This document shows positions 7,233-8,227 of a stretch of DNA of 8,227 bases, in pieces. The stretch is taken from NCBI GenBank assembly GCA_041662295.1, contig JBAZSR010000173.1:1-8227 (forward strand). Reading direction: 5' to 3'. Numbering within the stretch: position 1 is the first letter of the stretch; the number at the start of each line of letters is the position of its first letter. A program made the position numbers and the translations under genes. The notes beneath the pieces were generated by a model. The model made no database searches. It saw nothing but the letters and a program-made list of their open reading frames with translations, and was not told the origin of the DNA. Origin of the DNA: JACQWX01 sp041662295. Lineage in GTDB: Bacteria > Elusimicrobiota > Elusimicrobia > UBA1565 > UBA9628.

Positions 7233-7286
7233 AGAGGTGCCAGGTTTCGAGTCAGGTATCATGTTTCGGCCAAACCTGGCACCTCT
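7233..7286. repeat. Dispersed palindromic element, copy 2 (perfect 15-bp stem)
   Basis: AGAGGTGCCAGGTTT at 7233-7247 is the exact inverted complement of AAACCTGGCACCTCT at 7272-7286, with a 24-nt loop. The left part 7234-7256 matches 223-245 at 21 of 23 positions. The right arm 7267-7280 matches 257-270 at 12 of 14. This is therefore a second copy of the element near the other end of the window. It lies 11 nt upstream of the acyltransferase-KdtA start codon, so it could also influence expression of that gene. No transposase is seen. Confidence 0.75.
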
Positions 7287-7338
7287 AGGCGCCAAGCCCG
7301 CAGACAGACGCCATTGCGCAGCCCAGGCTTGGCGCCTA
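7286..7338. repeat. Perfect 13-bp inverted repeat, possible bidirectional terminator
   Basis: TAGGCGCCAAGCC at 7286-7298 is matched by GGCTTGGCGCCTA at 7326-7338, with a 27-nt loop. The right arm contains the TAG stop of the 209-residue gene, so on the minus strand the hairpin forms directly at the end of that gene. There is no T-run after it, so it is not a textbook intrinsic terminator. Its arms share the AGGYGCCA core with the neighbouring palindrome, which suggests two related units placed side by side, as in REP/BIME-type elements. Confidence 0.65.
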
Positions 7339-7965
7339 AGCCTTGGGCTTTCGTCCGCGCGACTTCGAGAGCCAGCTTAAGGTCACGACGGTCGAATCCA
7401 TGGGCCGCAGGCCTTCGTCGCCGAGGCTGACGCCGACCTTGGAGCAGTCCAGCCGGTCGAGAGCCGCGGCCAGGGCTTCCGGGCCGCTCAAGGGATTGAG
7501 GGGGCTGAGCTCGCAGTTCTCGAGCGCGGCCTCGGACTCGAGGAGGGCCGCGACGAAGCGCACGGCCTCGGCCAGGGCGCTCTCCGTGATGAGGCGCCAG
7601 AGGCGAGCCCGCTCGGGCTCGGCGCTCTCGAGCTCCAGCTTCCTGGCTCCGATGCCCTCGCCGAGGGTGGCCAGCACGAGGCTGAAAGCGACCCCGGGGA
7701 TGGGCGCGAGAAGCTTGTTCGAGACGTCCTCCTTCGAGGACACCGGGAAAGTCTCGTAGAGGACCGCGGGGCTGAATATCGCGGAAGCGGCCGCGATCTC
7801 CTTGGAGAGGGCGGCCACGGTCGCTGGGGGGACGGCGTGGGGCTTGCCGTCGGGCGCGTGCTCCACCCCGGGGCCCAGGAACGAGAGATCAAGGCCCGCC
7901 TTCTTCGCGAGCCGCGCGACCTCCTTGGGCCGGACCTCGAGCTTGAAGCCTTTGACCTTCTTCAC
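7336..7965 (-). CDS. Methionine-synthase-activation-domain-like protein (function unproven)
   Basis: This 209-residue soluble protein has no signal peptide or membrane segment. Its pattern resembles small stand-alone relatives of the B12-dependent methionine synthase (MetH) activation domain. It opens with a helical EVARLAKKAGLDLS region, followed by SPAVLYETFPV near residue 65 and FSLVLATLGEGI near 94-105, where relatives carry a 'L-ATLG' segment. A long helix follows at about 120-148, and the end is KVGVSLGDEGLRPMDSTV near 176-193, where relatives have 'IGVTLT-S-mL.P.KSV'. In MetH this domain binds SAM and helps reactivate oxidised cobalamin, using an R-x3-GY type motif. Here the corresponding stretch reads CELSPLNPLSGP (151-162), with no Arg or Gly-Tyr, so SAM binding is doubtful. 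The start is a GTG at 7965-7963 overlapping the secF TGA, with a possible AAGGG ribosome site 9 nt upstream. The TAG stop lies inside the hairpin at 7286-7338. The fold assignment is inference from pattern; the gene itself is well supported by coupling and length. Confidence 0.5.
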   Translation of the reverse strand: MKKVKGFKLEVRPKEVARLAKKAGLDLSFLGPGVEHAPDGKPHAVPPATVAALSKEIAAASAIFSPAVLYETFPVSSKEDVSNKLLAPIPGVAFSLVLATLGEGIGARKLELESAEPERARLWRLITESALAEAVRFVAALLESEAALENCELSPLNPLSGPEALAAALDRLDCSKVGVSLGDEGLRPMDSTVVTLSWLSKSRGRKPKA

Positions 7966-8227
7966 GGCCTGCGGCCCTTGGCCGCGGGGCGGGCCGCCGG
8001 AGCGGGCGCGCCGCCGGGCCTGCGGGTCCTGGTACGCTCATACCATTCGAAGACCATGGGGGAGGCGATGGCGATGGTCGAGTAGGTGCCCACGAAGGCG
8101 CCGAAGACCATGGCCATGGCGAAGTTGTGGATGACCTTGCCGCCCAGGACGAACAGGATGGCGACCACGGTGAAGATCGTTCCGTTGGTGATGATGGTGC
8201 GCGAGAGCGTCTCGTTGACGGCGCGGT
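7962..8227 (-). CDS. secF: Protein translocase subunit SecF, C-terminal part (cut by window edge)
   Basis: SecF is an inner-membrane subunit that works with SecD to drive the proton-motive-force-dependent step of Sec export. Only the last 87 codons and the TGA stop are visible; the frame is open to the right edge, so the start lies outside. The visible part begins RAVNETLSRTIITNGT, the conserved stretch before the last transmembrane helices. Two hydrophobic segments follow, then GTYSTIAIASP, the SecF hallmark close to the C-terminus. The tail after YERTRTRRPGG is rich in Pro, Ala and Arg, as expected for a short cytosolic end. A GTG inside the frame at 8168 is a valine codon of the domain and not a start. 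The stop overlaps the GTG start of the next gene by 4 nt, so the two are probably translationally coupled. secD would be expected upstream, beyond the window. Identification is by motif recognition and is strong. Confidence 0.93.
   Translation of the reverse strand, partial: RAVNETLSRTIITNGTIFTVVAILFVLGGKVIHNFAMAMVFGAFVGTYSTIAIASPMVFEWYERTRTRRPGGAPAPAARPAAKGRRP

Noticed and set aside
5287..7380. A 697-codon open frame on the plus strand, opposite the KdtA fusion
   Set aside because: It is the antisense shadow of a firmly identified GC-rich gene. Its composition is dominated by Gly, Arg, Pro and Glu with no recognisable domain, and it runs through the hairpin region.

Overview
The window is a GC-rich stretch of a Gram-negative, LPS-making bacterium. 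All six genes I accept lie on the minus strand, so the order below runs from high to low coordinates. Kdo transferase, a DUF374 acyltransferase and a heptosyltransferase-type enzyme imply an outer membrane with lipid A and core sugars. The fused genes, the TMTC-like proteins and the composition would suit a little-studied lineage such as Elusimicrobiota, a PVC-group phylum or a deltaproteobacterial-type phylum. That assignment is a guess, since no rRNA or phylogenetic marker is complete here.

Layout. (1) 8227-7962 is the C-terminal end of SecF, cut by the window edge. (2) 7965-7336 starts on a GTG overlapping the secF stop. It is a 209-residue protein that resembles the methionine-synthase activation (B12-dependent) fold but lacks its usual SAM-binding motif. 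(3) 7335-7222 is a gap holding two back-to-back perfect hairpins. (4) 7221-5263 is a single 652-codon gene joining a DUF374/LpxJ-type acyltransferase to a complete Kdo transferase (KdtA/WaaA). (5) 5261-3438 and 3441-1939 are tandem paralogous polytopic membrane proteins of the TMTC-like GT-C glycosyltransferase type with C-terminal TPRs. They overlap by ATGA. (6) 1889-357 is a GT9 (heptosyltransferase) gene with an extra, duplicated N-terminal Rossmann domain. (7) 392-119 is a degenerate 58-bp tandem repeat that includes the last codons of the GT9 gene. It is interrupted by a palindromic element homologous to one of the two hairpins at 7222-7335. The remaining 1-118 is AT-richer with no supported gene.

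How it fits together. Genes 4 to 6 look like one translationally coupled envelope-glycan operon: lipid A acylation and Kdo addition by one polypeptide, membrane-embedded GT-C enzymes probably using lipid-linked sugars, and a cytoplasmic GT9 core transferase with its own candidate extended -10 promoter. The most unusual features are the acyltransferase-KdtA fusion, the one-and-a-half GT9 enzyme, a second TMTC-like paralog that has lost conserved residues, and a dispersed palindromic repeat whose two copies show a compensatory base-pair change.
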